Numbered from the stretch's first letter, positions 1-7,004 are shown. The stretch: DNA of 17,914 nt from Pseudomonadota bacterium (GCA_023416455.1 JAEZHQ010000049.1:1-17914); one strand, 5' to 3'. Notes: generated by a model not told the origin, from the sequence alone. Numbers and translations: made by a program.

Positions 1-743
1 ACCGCATGTATGACGGCGGCACGACGCTGGAGGCCACCAAGGAGGCCGTCCACGCCAAGGCCACCATCTCGCTCCAGGAATACAACACGCCGCAGTCCCT
101 CCAGTTCATCAAGGAGAAGGGCCAGGACGTCGCCAAGTTCAACTACCCGCTGGGTGTTGCGGCGACCGACGAGCTTCTCCTGAAGCTGGCCGAGCTGTCG
201 GGCAAGGCGGTCCCGGCCGAGCTGAAGCTGGAGCGCGGCCGCCTCGTCGACGCCATCGCCGACAGCCACACCCACCTGCACGGCAAGCGCTTCGCCGTCT
301 ACGGCGATCCGGACTTCTGCCTGGGCATGAGCCGGTTCCTGCTGGAGCTGGGCGCCGAGCCGGTGCACATCCTGTCCACCTCCGGCTCCAAGAAGTGGGA
401 GAAGCAGGTCCAGAAGCTGCTCGACGGCTCGCCGTTCGGCAAGTCGGGCAAGGCCTACGGCGGCAAGGACCTCTGGCACCTGCGCTCGCTGCTGTTCACC
501 GACCGCGTCGACTACATCATCGGCAACAGCTACGGCAAGTATCTGGAGCGCGACACCAAGATCCCGCTCATCCGCCTGACCTACCCGATCTTCGACCGCC
601 ACCACCACCACCGCTACCCGACCTGGGGCTACCAGGGCGCGCTGAACGTGCTGGTGCGCATCCTGGACCGGATCTTCGAGGACATGGACGCCCGGACCAA
701 CGAGGTCGGCGTGACCGACTACTCGTTCGACCTCGTCCGCTGA
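1..743 (+). CDS. nifK: Nitrogenase MoFe protein beta subunit (3' part)
   Basis: This is the C-terminal part of NifK, the beta chain of the alpha2beta2 MoFe protein that reduces N2 in the cytoplasm. The reading frame is open from the first base (first full codon at 3) and gives about 246 residues, roughly the last half of a family of about 520 residues; the P-cluster cysteines and the true start lie upstream of the window. Recognition rests on the stretch FDRHHHHRYPTWGYQGALNV near residue 200 of the visible part, the typical NifK C-terminal block, and on the ending DYSFDLVR. The first ATG in the window (position 6) is an internal methionine. The gene is followed by an intrinsic terminator and then by nifE with its own promoter, so it ends a separate transcription unit, presumably nifHDK. 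No nifT or nifY lies between nifK and nifE. Confidence 0.96.
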   Translation, partial: RMYDGGTTLEATKEAVHAKATISLQEYNTPQSLQFIKEKGQDVAKFNYPLGVAATDELLLKLAELSGKAVPAELKLERGRLVDAIADSHTHLHGKRFAVYGDPDFCLGMSRFLLELGAEPVHILSTSGSKKWEKQVQKLLDGSPFGKSGKAYGGKDLWHLRSLLFTDRVDYIIGNSYGKYLERDTKIPLIRLTYPIFDRHHHHRYPTWGYQGALNVLVRILDRIFEDMDARTNEVGVTDYSFDLVR

Positions 744-812
744 GGACAGGAGCCCGCAAAGACCGGCGGAACGGGACCCATCCACCCGCACCGCCGGTCT
801 CTCGACGGACAG

Positions 813-846
813 CCGGAGGACGCCGCAAGGCGTCCTCCGGTTTTTT
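813..846 (+). terminator. Intrinsic terminator after nifK
   Basis: A perfect 12-bp stem (ccggaggacgcc at 813-824, its complement at 829-840) is closed by a GCAA loop and followed at once by six T (841-846). GCAA is a GNRA tetraloop, which adds stability. It starts 70 bp after the nifK stop and ends before the first NifA site of nifE, so it should insulate the two operons. Confidence 0.93.
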
Positions 847-897
847 CTTGGTGGGCCGCCGCCCTCGCCCGCACCACCGGCCGCCACCGGCCGCTCT

Positions 898-913
898 TGT
901 GCGACATCCGACA
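898..913 (+). promoter_or_regulatory. NifA upstream activator site 1 of nifE
   Basis: The sequence is TGT-gcgacatccg-ACA, an exact TGT-N10-ACA match to the NifA binding consensus. Its centre is about 133 bp upstream of the predicted nifE transcription start, within the usual range for activation by DNA looping. Confidence 0.85.
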
Positions 914-938
914 GCGAACCCCGACAAAGCCCCGCCAT

Positions 939-954
939 TGTCAGCTATCGCACA
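939..954 (+). promoter_or_regulatory. NifA upstream activator site 2 of nifE
   Basis: The sequence is TGT-cagctatcgc-ACA, a second exact TGT-N10-ACA match. It lies about 92 bp upstream of the predicted start and 41 bp (about four helical turns) downstream of site 1, so both sites would face the same side of the DNA. Confidence 0.87.
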
Positions 955-982
955 GCCCGCCAGAGACCGGACAATCGTTTTA

Positions 983-995
983 TATCAATATCTTA
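983..995 (+). promoter_or_regulatory. IHF binding site between NifA sites and nifE promoter
   Basis: The sequence tatcaatatctta fits WATCAANNNNTTR at every defined position. It sits in a short AT-rich patch in otherwise GC-rich DNA, between the NifA sites and the -24 element, where IHF bends DNA at sigma-54 promoters. Confidence 0.75.
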
Positions 996-1012
996 TACGA
1001 TCATCCCGGCGG

Positions 1013-1028
1013 TGGCACGGCCCCTGCA
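1013..1028 (+). promoter_or_regulatory. Sigma-54 (-24/-12) promoter of nifE operon
   Basis: TGGCAC-ggccc-CTGCA has GG at 1014-1015 and GC at 1026-1027 with exactly 10 bp between, the required RpoN spacing. The -24 box is perfect; the -12 box has C for the first T of TTGCA. The predicted transcription start is near 1039. This excludes the GTG at 1012 as the nifE start. Confidence 0.9.
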
Positions 1029-1071
1029 AGAGGGATTGGCGGGCGCACCGATGCCGGTGCCAAGGCGGGAG

Positions 1072-2481
1072 ATGGACATGCTCCAGGAAAAGCTCCAGGA
1101 GGTCTTCAACGAGCCGGGTTGCGCGACCAACCTGGCCAAGCCGGAGAAGGAGCGCAAGAAGGGCTGTGCCAAGGCCCTGAAGCCCGGCGCCGCGGCCGGC
1201 GGCTGCGCCTACGACGGTGCGATGATCGCGTTGCAGCCGATCGTGGACGCCGCCCACCTCGTGCACGGGCCGATCGCCTGCCTCGGCAACTCCTGGGACA
1301 ACCGGGGCTGCAAGTCGTCGGGCTCGCAGCTCTACCGGACGGGCTTCACCACCGACCTGTCGGAACTCGACATCATCCACGGCGGCGAGAAGAAGCTGTA
1401 CAAGGCGATCAAGGAGATCGTGCAGCAGTACGACCCGCCGGCGGTCTTCGTCTACCAGACCTGCGTCCCGGCGATGATCGGCGACGACGTCGAGGCGGTG
1501 TGCAAGTTCGCCACGCGCAAGCTGGGCCGGCCGGTCATTCCGGTGATGGCGCCGGGCTTCGTGGGCTCGAAGAACCTCGGCAACAAGCTGGCCGGCGAGA
1601 CCCTGCTCGACCATGTCATCGGCACCGTGGAGCCGGCGGTCACCACCCCAACCGACCTCTGCATCGTCGGCGAGTACAACCTTGCCGGCGAGCTGTGGCT
1701 GGTCAAGCCGCTGCTGGAGGAGATCGGCGTCCGCCTGCTGTCCTGCATCTCCGGCGACGCCCGCTACCACGAGGTTGCGCAGGCGCACCGGGCGCGGCTG
1801 ACCATGGTGGTGTGCAGCCAGGCGCTGGTGAACGTCGGCCGCAAGATGCAGGAACGCTGGGGCATCCCCTATTTCGAGGGCTCCTTCTACGGCGTGTCGG
1901 ACATGTCGGACACGCTGCGCACCATGGCCCGCATGCTGGTGGAGCGCGGCGCCGACACGGCCATCATCAACCGCGCCGAGAGCGTCATCGCCCGCGAGGA
2001 GAGCCGCGTGTGGCGGCGCCTGGAGCCCTACCGGCCGCGCTTCGAGGGCAAGCGCGTCCTCCTGTTCACCGGCGGCGTGAAGAGCTGGTCGATGGTCAAC
2101 GCCCTGGAGGGCGCCGGCCTCACCATCATCGGCACCTCGACCAAGAAATCCACCCGCGAGGACAAGGACCGCATCAAGGCGATGAAGGGCGAGGAGTTCC
2201 ACCAGTGGGACGACCTGAAGCCCCGCGACATCCACCGGATGCTGAGCGAGAGCAAGGCCGACATCATGATGTCGGGCGGGCGGTCGCAGTTCATTTCGCT
2301 GAAGGCGAAGGTTCCCTGGCTCGACATCAACCAGGAGCGCCACCACGCCTACGCCGGCTACGACGGCATCGTGAACCTGTGCGAGGAGATCGACAAGACG
2401 CTGTCCAGCCCGATCTGGCGCCAGGTGCGGCTGCCCGCCCCCTGGGACGCCCGCCCCGGCCGCCCAACGGCGGAGGCGTGA
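1072..2481 (+). CDS. nifE: FeMo-cofactor scaffold protein NifE
   Basis: NifE pairs with NifN in a heterotetramer, homologous to the MoFe protein, on which the NifB product is matured into FeMo-cofactor. The frame has 469 residues, normal for the family. NifE-type blocks are visible: cluster-ligand cysteines C45 (GGCAYDGA) and C70 (GPIACLGNSW), then QTCVPAMIGDD near residue 132 and LFTGGVKSW near residue 330. The frame stays open upstream to a GTG at 1012, but that codon lies inside the sigma-54 promoter. I chose ATG 1072, preceded by AAGGCGGGAG; ATG 1078 is nearly as good and ATG 1051 is possible. It is the first gene of its operon, with nifN starting 2 bp after its stop. Confidence 0.96.
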   Translation: MDMLQEKLQEVFNEPGCATNLAKPEKERKKGCAKALKPGAAAGGCAYDGAMIALQPIVDAAHLVHGPIACLGNSWDNRGCKSSGSQLYRTGFTTDLSELDIIHGGEKKLYKAIKEIVQQYDPPAVFVYQTCVPAMIGDDVEAVCKFATRKLGRPVIPVMAPGFVGSKNLGNKLAGETLLDHVIGTVEPAVTTPTDLCIVGEYNLAGELWLVKPLLEEIGVRLLSCISGDARYHEVAQAHRARLTMVVCSQALVNVGRKMQERWGIPYFEGSFYGVSDMSDTLRTMARMLVERGADTAIINRAESVIAREESRVWRRLEPYRPRFEGKRVLLFTGGVKSWSMVNALEGAGLTIIGTSTKKSTREDKDRIKAMKGEEFHQWDDLKPRDIHRMLSESKADIMMSGGRSQFISLKAKVPWLDINQERHHAYAGYDGIVNLCEEIDKTLSSPIWRQVRLPAPWDARPGRPTAEA

Positions 2482-2483
2482 CC

Positions 2484-3872
2484 ATGGCCCACATCCAGCG
2501 CTTTCCGCATTCGGCCAAGGCCGCCTCCACCAACCCGCTGAAGATGAGCCAGCCGCTGGGCGCCGCGCTCGCCTTCCTCGGCGTCGACCGCTGCCTGCCG
2601 CTGTTCCACGGCTCGCAGGGCTGCACCGCCTTCGGACTCGTCCTGCTGGTCCGCCACTTCCGCGAGGCGATCCCGCTCCAGACCACCGCCATGGACCAGG
2701 TGTCCACCATCCTCGGCGGCTACGACAACCTGGAACAGGCGATCCGCACCATCCACGAGCGCAACCAGCCCGCCCTCATCGGCGTCGCCACCACGGGCGT
2801 CACCGAGACCAAGGGCGAGGACATGGGCGGCCAGTACCGGCTGTTCCGCCAGCGCAACCCGGACCTCGCCGGCCTCAACCTCGTCTTCGCCAACACGCCC
2901 GACTTCGCCGGGGGCTTCGAGGACGGCTTCGCCGCCGCGGTCACCGGCATCGTGGAGGAGATCGTCCAGCCCGCCGCCGCCACCGTGAAGGGGCAGGTCA
3001 ACGTGCTGGCCGGCGCCCACCTGACGCCGGGCGACGTCGAGGAGCTGCGCGAGCTGATCGAGTCCTTCGGCCTCGACCCCATCATCCTGCCCGACCTGGC
3101 GCTGTCCATGTCCGGCCGCCAGCCGTCCGACTTCACCGCCACCTCGCTGGGCGGCGTGACGGTGGAGCGGATCGCCGCCATGGGCGCCTCGGAGGCCACC
3201 CTCGCCATCGGCGAGCACATGCGCGTCGCCGCCGCCGCGCTGGAGCTGAAGACCGACGTGCGCACCGTCTTCTTCGACCGGCTGACCGGGCTGGAGGCGT
3301 CGGACCGCCTGGTCCGCACGCTGGCCGAGCTGTCCGGCCGCCCGGTGCCGGCGCGCCTGCGCCGCCAGCGCGAGAGCCTGGTGGACGCCATGCTCGACGG
3401 GCATTTCTTCTTCAGCCACAAGCGCATCGCCGTGGCGCTGGAGCCCGACCTGCTCTACGCCGTCACCAGCTTCCTCGGCGACATGGGCGCCGAGGTGGTG
3501 GCCGCCGTGTCGCCCACCCAGACCGCGGTTCTGGAGAAGCTGAAGGCGACCACCATCATGGTCGGCGACCATTCGGACGTCGAGACGCTGGCCCGCGACG
3601 CCGACCTGATCGTGTCCAATTCCCACGGCCGGCAGGGCGCGGCGCGGCTGGGCGTGCCCCTGCACCGCATGGGCCTGCCGATGTTCGACCGGCTGGGCGC
3701 CGGCCTGAAGGTCAGCGTCGGCTACCGCGGCACCCGGGAACTTCTGTTCGAGATCGGCAACCTGTTCCTGGCCCGCGAGATGGACCACGACGGCCCCGCC
3801 GGCCCGCAAGGCCACGGGCACCACCAGGAGCAGCCTTGCGGGAGCGGATCATGCGGATGCAACGCCGGCTGA
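2484..3872 (+). CDS. nifN: FeMo-cofactor scaffold protein NifN
   Basis: NifN is the second subunit of the NifEN scaffold. The protein has 462 residues and shows the N-terminal NifN block with FLGVDRCLPLFHGSQGCTAF (C37, C47), then TTGVTETKGED and a C-terminal GVPLHRMGLPMFDRLG segment. ATG 2484 follows the nifE stop by 2 bp with GGAGG at 2472-2476, which implies translational coupling. The frame is open far upstream through nifE, but only because of high GC; those residues are not NifN-like. The last 28 residues are unusual, rich in Gly, His and Cys (H444, H446, H447, C452, C457, C459), and could bind metal or a cluster; this is inference. Confidence 0.95.
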   Translation: MAHIQRFPHSAKAASTNPLKMSQPLGAALAFLGVDRCLPLFHGSQGCTAFGLVLLVRHFREAIPLQTTAMDQVSTILGGYDNLEQAIRTIHERNQPALIGVATTGVTETKGEDMGGQYRLFRQRNPDLAGLNLVFANTPDFAGGFEDGFAAAVTGIVEEIVQPAAATVKGQVNVLAGAHLTPGDVEELRELIESFGLDPIILPDLALSMSGRQPSDFTATSLGGVTVERIAAMGASEATLAIGEHMRVAAAALELKTDVRTVFFDRLTGLEASDRLVRTLAELSGRPVPARLRRQRESLVDAMLDGHFFFSHKRIAVALEPDLLYAVTSFLGDMGAEVVAAVSPTQTAVLEKLKATTIMVGDHSDVETLARDADLIVSNSHGRQGAARLGVPLHRMGLPMFDRLGAGLKVSVGYRGTRELLFEIGNLFLAREMDHDGPAGPQGHGHHQEQPCGSGSCGCNAG

Positions 3873-3919
3873 GCGTGGTCGGCGCGCGCCGGACGGACGG
3901 CCCGCCCAATGGAGGATCG

Positions 3920-4336
3920 ATGAAAGTCGCTTTCTGCACCCAGGACATGCAGCACGTCGATGCGCATTTCGGCTGGGCCAAGAACATCGTGGTCTACGAG
4001 GTGGACAAGGACGGCTACGCCCTGGCCGAGACCTTGCAGTTCGGCGGCTCGCTGTTCGAGGACGGCAACGAGGACAAGCTGGTCCCGAAGCTCGAGGCGC
4101 TGGCCGACGTCTCCATCCTGTACCTGTCGGCGATCGGCGCCTCGGCCGCCGCGCGCGTGGTGGCCCGCAAGATCCACCCCGTGAAGGTGGAGGCCACCGA
4201 CAGCATCGTCACCCTGCTCGACCGGCTGGTCGAGACCATCAACGGCACCCCGCCGCCCTGGCTGCGCAAGGCCCTGTCCAAGGGACGGCCCGCGGAGTCC
4301 AGCTTCAGCGAATTCGCGTTCGACGAGGAGGATTGA
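3920..4336 (+). CDS. nifX: FeMo-cofactor precursor carrier NifX
   Basis: NifX is a small carrier that binds cofactor precursors moving between NifB and NifEN. From ATG 3920 it has 138 residues, starting MKVAFCTQDMQHVDAHFGWA, with DGNEDKLVPKLEAL and TPPPWLRKAL further on, all typical of the NifX/NifB C-terminal-like (dinitrogenase iron-molybdenum cofactor) fold. GGAGGA at 3911-3916 supports this start. An in-frame ATG at 3851, itself preceded by GGGAG at 3840-3844, would give 161 residues starting MRMQRRLSVV and overlap nifN by 22 bp. Many NifX proteins have such an N-terminal extension, so the longer form is a real alternative. Confidence 0.92.
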   Translation: MKVAFCTQDMQHVDAHFGWAKNIVVYEVDKDGYALAETLQFGGSLFEDGNEDKLVPKLEALADVSILYLSAIGASAAARVVARKIHPVKVEATDSIVTLLDRLVETINGTPPPWLRKALSKGRPAESSFSEFAFDEED

Positions 4337-4340
4337 GACC

Positions 4341-4805
4341 ATGGCCGACACCGCCGTCGCGGCCGAGAGCGATCTCGCCGAAGAGTTCCGCAAGACCCTG
4401 GTCCTGCTGTTCCGCGCCGAGGACAGCTACGGCGCCTGGGAAGGCAAGAGCGACGACGCGATCCTGGCGCCCTTCATCCTGGACAAGGAGGCCCGCGCCG
4501 CCCTGCCCATCATCGGCGACCCGGACCCCGACATCCTGTGGCGCCTGGAACTCTTCTACAAGGCCGTGGGCATCACGGTGGAGAAGAGGACCGGCATCAT
4601 GGCCTCGCCCATCATGAAGATGAGCCACGAGGGCTTCGGCCGCATGGTGCTCACCGCCGGCCGCCTGGTGGTGGTCTCCAAGCATCTGCGCGACGTGCAC
4701 CGCTTCGGCTTCCCCTCGCTGGAGAAGCTGTCGGCCGACGGCGCCAAGCTGGTCCGCGAGGCCGTGGCGCTCATCGAGAAGTTCCCCGAGGTGGCCGAGC
4801 TGTGA
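4341..4805 (+). CDS. NifX-associated protein (DUF269)
   Basis: This 154-residue protein belongs to the NifX-associated family (DUF269, PF03270), found next to nifX in many Mo-nitrogenase clusters; its biochemical role is not settled. Recognisable parts are the N-terminal LAEEFRKTLVLLFRAEDSYG, then WRLELFYKAVG and RTGIMASPIMKMSHEGFGR, and VSKHLRDVHRFGFPSLEKL. GAGGAGG at 4326-4332, 8 bp before ATG 4341, is a strong ribosome site overlapping the end of nifX. It corresponds to the gene called orf3 in the A. brasilense nifENX operon, by memory of that operon. No cysteine is present, which argues against a direct Fe-S role. Confidence 0.9.
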   Translation: MADTAVAAESDLAEEFRKTLVLLFRAEDSYGAWEGKSDDAILAPFILDKEARAALPIIGDPDPDILWRLELFYKAVGITVEKRTGIMASPIMKMSHEGFGRMVLTAGRLVVVSKHLRDVHRFGFPSLEKLSADGAKLVREAVALIEKFPEVAEL

Positions 4806-4811
4806 TGCGGA

Positions 4812-4829
4812 CGGCGCCTTCGGGCGCCG
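4812..4829 (+). other. C(UUCG)G hairpin between DUF269 and DUF683 genes
   Basis: A perfect 7-bp stem (cggcgcc at 4812-4818, ggcgccg at 4823-4829) closes a UUCG loop with the canonical C-G closing pair, an exceptionally stable RNA tetraloop. There is no T run, so it is more likely an mRNA stability or processing element inside the operon than a terminator. Confidence 0.7.
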
Positions 4830-4848
4830 CCGATGTGAGGAGACGGAG

Positions 4849-5064
4849 ATGAGCGACCCCGCCGCGATCGACGCCCTGAAGGACGAGATCAAGAAGCTGA
4901 ACGCCCGCGCCACCCAGAAGAAGATGGACCTGCACGACCTGTCGGAGGAGCTGCCGCAGAACTGGCAGAGCATCCTTCAGGTCGCCCAGGAGACCTACGA
5001 CGCCTACCGCACGCTGACCGAGAAGCGCGCCGCGCTGAAGGCGCTGGAGAAGGCGTCGGCCTGA
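4849..5064 (+). CDS. Small DUF683 / CCE_0567-family nif protein
   Basis: This 71-residue protein is of the DUF683 (PF05082) type, a small helical-hairpin family found in nif operons directly after the DUF269 gene. Two long amphipathic helices are evident: about residues 5-30 (DALKDEIKKLNARATQKKMD) and about 41-69. Between them lies the typical block HDLSEELPQNWQ. GAGGAGACGGAG stands just before ATG 4849. It corresponds to orf5 of the A. brasilense nifENX operon, by memory. The cyanobacterial homologue has been described as metal binding; this copy has two histidine/acid-rich spots but no cysteine, so that role is not shown here. Confidence 0.87.
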   Translation: MSDPAAIDALKDEIKKLNARATQKKMDLHDLSEELPQNWQSILQVAQETYDAYRTLTEKRAALKALEKASA

Positions 5065-5092
5065 CCGCAATGTCTTGGATGAGGAGCAGAAC

Positions 5093-5386
5093 ATGGGAGA
5101 TTTCGTGACCGGCACCACGCGCGGCGGCGCCGCCTGGACGCCGAAGTTCGTGGAGAACATCGACCGCAAGCAGTGCATCGGCTGCGGCCGCTGCTTCAAG
5201 GTGTGCGGCCGCGACGTGCTGGAGCTGATCGGCATCACCGAGGACGGCGACATCGTCGACGCCTTCGACGACGAGGCCGAGAAGAAGGTCATGAGCATCA
5301 AGAACGCCGGCAACTGCATCGGCTGCGAGAGCTGCGCCAAGGTCTGCTCCAAAAGCTGCATCACCCACCTGCCGAAGGCGGCCTGA
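5093..5386 (+). CDS. fdxB: nif-specific 2[4Fe-4S] ferredoxin III
   Basis: This 97-residue ferredoxin probably carries electrons for nitrogenase or for cofactor assembly. Two cluster motifs are clear: C28-x2-C31-x2-C34-x3-C38 (QCIGCGRCFKVCG) and C75-x2-C78-x2-C81-x3-C85 (NCIGCESCAKVC), with an extra C89. The spacer of 36 residues between the motifs and the N-terminal TRGGAAWTPKFVE are typical of the nif-associated ferredoxin III family rather than of short clostridial ferredoxins. I chose ATG 5093 with GAGGAG at 5081-5086; an in-frame TTG at 5075 would lie before that ribosome site and is unlikely. The A. brasilense counterpart has been called fdxA in the nifENX operon. Confidence 0.92.
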   Translation: MGDFVTGTTRGGAAWTPKFVENIDRKQCIGCGRCFKVCGRDVLELIGITEDGDIVDAFDDEAEKKVMSIKNAGNCIGCESCAKVCSKSCITHLPKAA

Positions 5387-5391
5387 CGCCC

Positions 5392-5423
5392 GCGGCGGGG
5401 GAGCGACGCCGTTCCCCCGCCGC
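5392..5423 (+). other. GC-rich hairpin between fdxB and nifQ
   Basis: Perfect 10-bp arms gcggcggggg (5392-5401) and cccccgccgc (5414-5423), extended by an A-T and a G-T pair, enclose an 8-nt loop. No T run follows. It may lower or tune expression of the operon's last gene, nifQ. Directly after it, a 9-bp unit cccggccgg is repeated twice at 5424-5441. Confidence 0.6.
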
Positions 5424-5467
5424 CCGGCCGGCCCGGCCGGCCCCCATCCCCGTTCCCGGAGGACGCC

Positions 5468-6055
5468 ATGGGCATTCCGCAGGCCGCTCTGCCGGGGGCG
5501 GGCGGACCCGCCGTGCTGTACCGCTGGCTGACCGACCGCCAGGGCTGCCGCAACCTCTTCGACGCCCATCTCTTCGCCTGCATCCTGGCCCGCCGCCTGC
5601 CGGCCGGCCCCGGGGCGCTCGGGCTTGCCGAACCGGCGCTGGGCCGCCTCCTCGACAAGTATTTCCCCGGCGCGCGCACCGCCGGAGCGGGCGCGGCCCC
5701 GGACGGCCCGCCCCTTCCCGCCCTGCTGCGCGCGGAGGCGGCGGACATCGCCGCCCTGCTGCTCGCCCACCGCTCGCTCGGGGCCGAGGAGGAGGAGTGG
5801 CTGGCCGCCATCATCGCCCGCGCCGCGCTCGACACGGGGGCGCTGTGGCTGGATCTGGGGCTGGCCGGCCCCCGGCACCTCGGCGCGCTGATCGAGCGCC
5901 ATTTCGAGCCGCTGACCGGCCTCAACCCGACCGGCAGCCAGTGGAAGATCTTCTTCTACCGCTGGCTTTGCGCCCGCGGCGGCCTCATCCCCTGCGGCGC
6001 CCCGGTGTGCCGCGACTGCGGGGCCGAGGCGGTGTGCTTCGGGGCGGCGGAGTAG
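5468..6055 (+). CDS. nifQ: Molybdenum-donating protein NifQ
   Basis: NifQ supplies molybdenum, as a Mo-Fe-S species, to the NifEN/NifH assembly complex. The protein has 195 residues, a usual length. The diagnostic C-terminal block is present: WKIFFYRWLCARGG followed by C176-x4-C181-x2-C184-x5-C190, the cluster-binding cysteine motif of NifQ. The N-terminal two thirds is Ala/Leu-rich, with LFDAHLFACILARRL near residues 30-44 matching the family. ATG 5468 follows CGGAGGA. It is the last recognisable gene of the nifE operon, 81 bp after fdxB. Confidence 0.92.
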   Translation: MGIPQAALPGAGGPAVLYRWLTDRQGCRNLFDAHLFACILARRLPAGPGALGLAEPALGRLLDKYFPGARTAGAGAAPDGPPLPALLRAEAADIAALLLAHRSLGAEEEEWLAAIIARAALDTGALWLDLGLAGPRHLGALIERHFEPLTGLNPTGSQWKIFFYRWLCARGGLIPCGAPVCRDCGAEAVCFGAAE

Positions 6056-6083
6056 GCCGCCCGCGCGCCGCGCCTCCGCCGCG

Positions 6084-6101
6084 CCCCGGATTTTTCCGGG
6101 G
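6084..6101 (+). terminator. Possible terminator after nifQ
   Basis: A 7-bp stem, ccccgga (6084-6090) with tccgggg (6095-6101), has a TTTT loop and starts 29 bp after the nifQ stop. No T run follows, so it would be a weak intrinsic terminator or a 3'-end stabiliser. Confidence 0.4.
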
Positions 6102-6185
6102 GCTGCCGCGGATTATCCTCATTTGCCCGGCCGGGGGCGCCGCCGCTACCGTCCGTTCCGACAGCCATCGAGACGGACGATCCCC

Positions 6186-6998
6186 ATGACACGGCGTTTC
6201 CTCTCCGCCGCCAGCCTGGCGGCGGCATTCCTGTCCTTGCCGGCCGGCGCCGCAACCCTCTGCACGGCCTTCGCCGACGCCGCGAGCGGCCGCATCCTGC
6301 TGGCGGAGGGCCGCTGCGACGAGCGCGCCACCCCGGCCTCGACCTTCAAGATCCCCTTGAGCCTGATGGGCTTCGATTCGGGCTTCCTGACGGACGGGCA
6401 CAGCCCCGTCCTGCCCTTCCGCAAGGGCGATCCGGAGTGGGGCGGCGACGCCTGGCGCCAGCCGACCGACCCGACGCGCTGGCTCAAGCACTCGGTCGTC
6501 TGGTACTCGCAACGGGTGACCCGCGCCCTCGGGGAACAGCGCTTCGCGGACTATGTGCGCGCCTTCGGCTACGGCAACGCCGACGTCTCCGGCGATCCCG
6601 GGCAGAACAACGGGCTGGAACGGTCCTGGCTCACCTCCTCCCTGACGATCTCGCCGCTGGAGCAGATCGCGTTCCTGTCGCGGCTGGTCAACCGGCGGCT
6701 GCCCGTCTCCGACGGCGCGGTCGACCGGACGCTCGCGGTGATCGAGACCTTCCCGCTTGCGGGGGGCGGGACGGTCCACGGCAAGACGGGGACCGCCTAC
6801 CCACGCCGGGCGGACGGGCGGTTCAACCTGACGCGCGGCTGGGGCTGGTTCGTCGGCTGGGCGGAGAGGGACGGGCGCACCGTCCTGTTCGCGCGGCTGA
6901 CCCGCGACGACGGCAAGGAGGCCGGACCCACCGGTCTGCGGACGCGCGATGCCCTATTGCGGGAACTGCCGGACCGGCTGGCGGCCCTGCCGCGCTGA
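6186..6998 (+). CDS. Class D (OXA-type) serine beta-lactamase
   Basis: This is a periplasmic penicillin-hydrolysing enzyme of class D. From ATG 6186 it has 270 residues; the first 23 or so (MTRRFLSAASLAAAFLSLPA then GAA) form a signal peptide. All class D motifs are present in order: S52-T-F-K55 (nucleophile and the lysine usually carbamylated), S103-V-V105, Y129-G-N131, W148 of the omega-loop region, and K200-T-G202, followed by GWFVGWAE. Nothing looks inactivated. The frame is open to 6123 upstream, but those residues are Arg-rich and unlike a signal peptide. It has no nif-type promoter that I can see, and it stands between two nif operons. A BlaR-like sensor domain is unlikely, as no membrane helices or protease domain accompany it. 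Confidence 0.93.
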   Translation: MTRRFLSAASLAAAFLSLPAGAATLCTAFADAASGRILLAEGRCDERATPASTFKIPLSLMGFDSGFLTDGHSPVLPFRKGDPEWGGDAWRQPTDPTRWLKHSVVWYSQRVTRALGEQRFADYVRAFGYGNADVSGDPGQNNGLERSWLTSSLTISPLEQIAFLSRLVNRRLPVSDGAVDRTLAVIETFPLAGGGTVHGKTGTAYPRRADGRFNLTRGWGWFVGWAERDGRTVLFARLTRDDGKEAGPTGLRTRDALLRELPDRLAALPR

Positions 6999-7004
6999 CC
7001 CCGG

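Noticed and set aside
473..490. TGGCAC with downstream TCGCT inside nifK, resembling a sigma-54 promoter
   Set aside because: The GG to GC distance is 11 bp instead of 10, and it lies in conserved nifK coding sequence with no NifA site nearby.
897..2483. Open plus-strand frame from 897 that runs through nifE into nifN
   Set aside because: It is the third-position shadow of nifE in high-GC DNA; only the part from 2484 is NifN-like, and the upstream residues are Arg/Gly/Ala-rich without family features.
985..3824. Long minus-strand frames opposite nifE and nifN
   Set aside because: They mirror the codon periodicity of the plus-strand genes, have His/Gln/Val/Leu-skewed composition and lack ribosome sites.
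5424..5441. Tandem 9-bp repeat cccggccgg as a CRISPR or regulatory repeat
   Set aside because: Only two GC-only units are present without spacers; this is likely simple-sequence composition.
6123..6152. TTGCCC with TACCGT upstream of the beta-lactamase as a sigma-70-type promoter
   Set aside because: The 18-bp spacing is acceptable, but the -10 match is poor and such matches are common by chance here.
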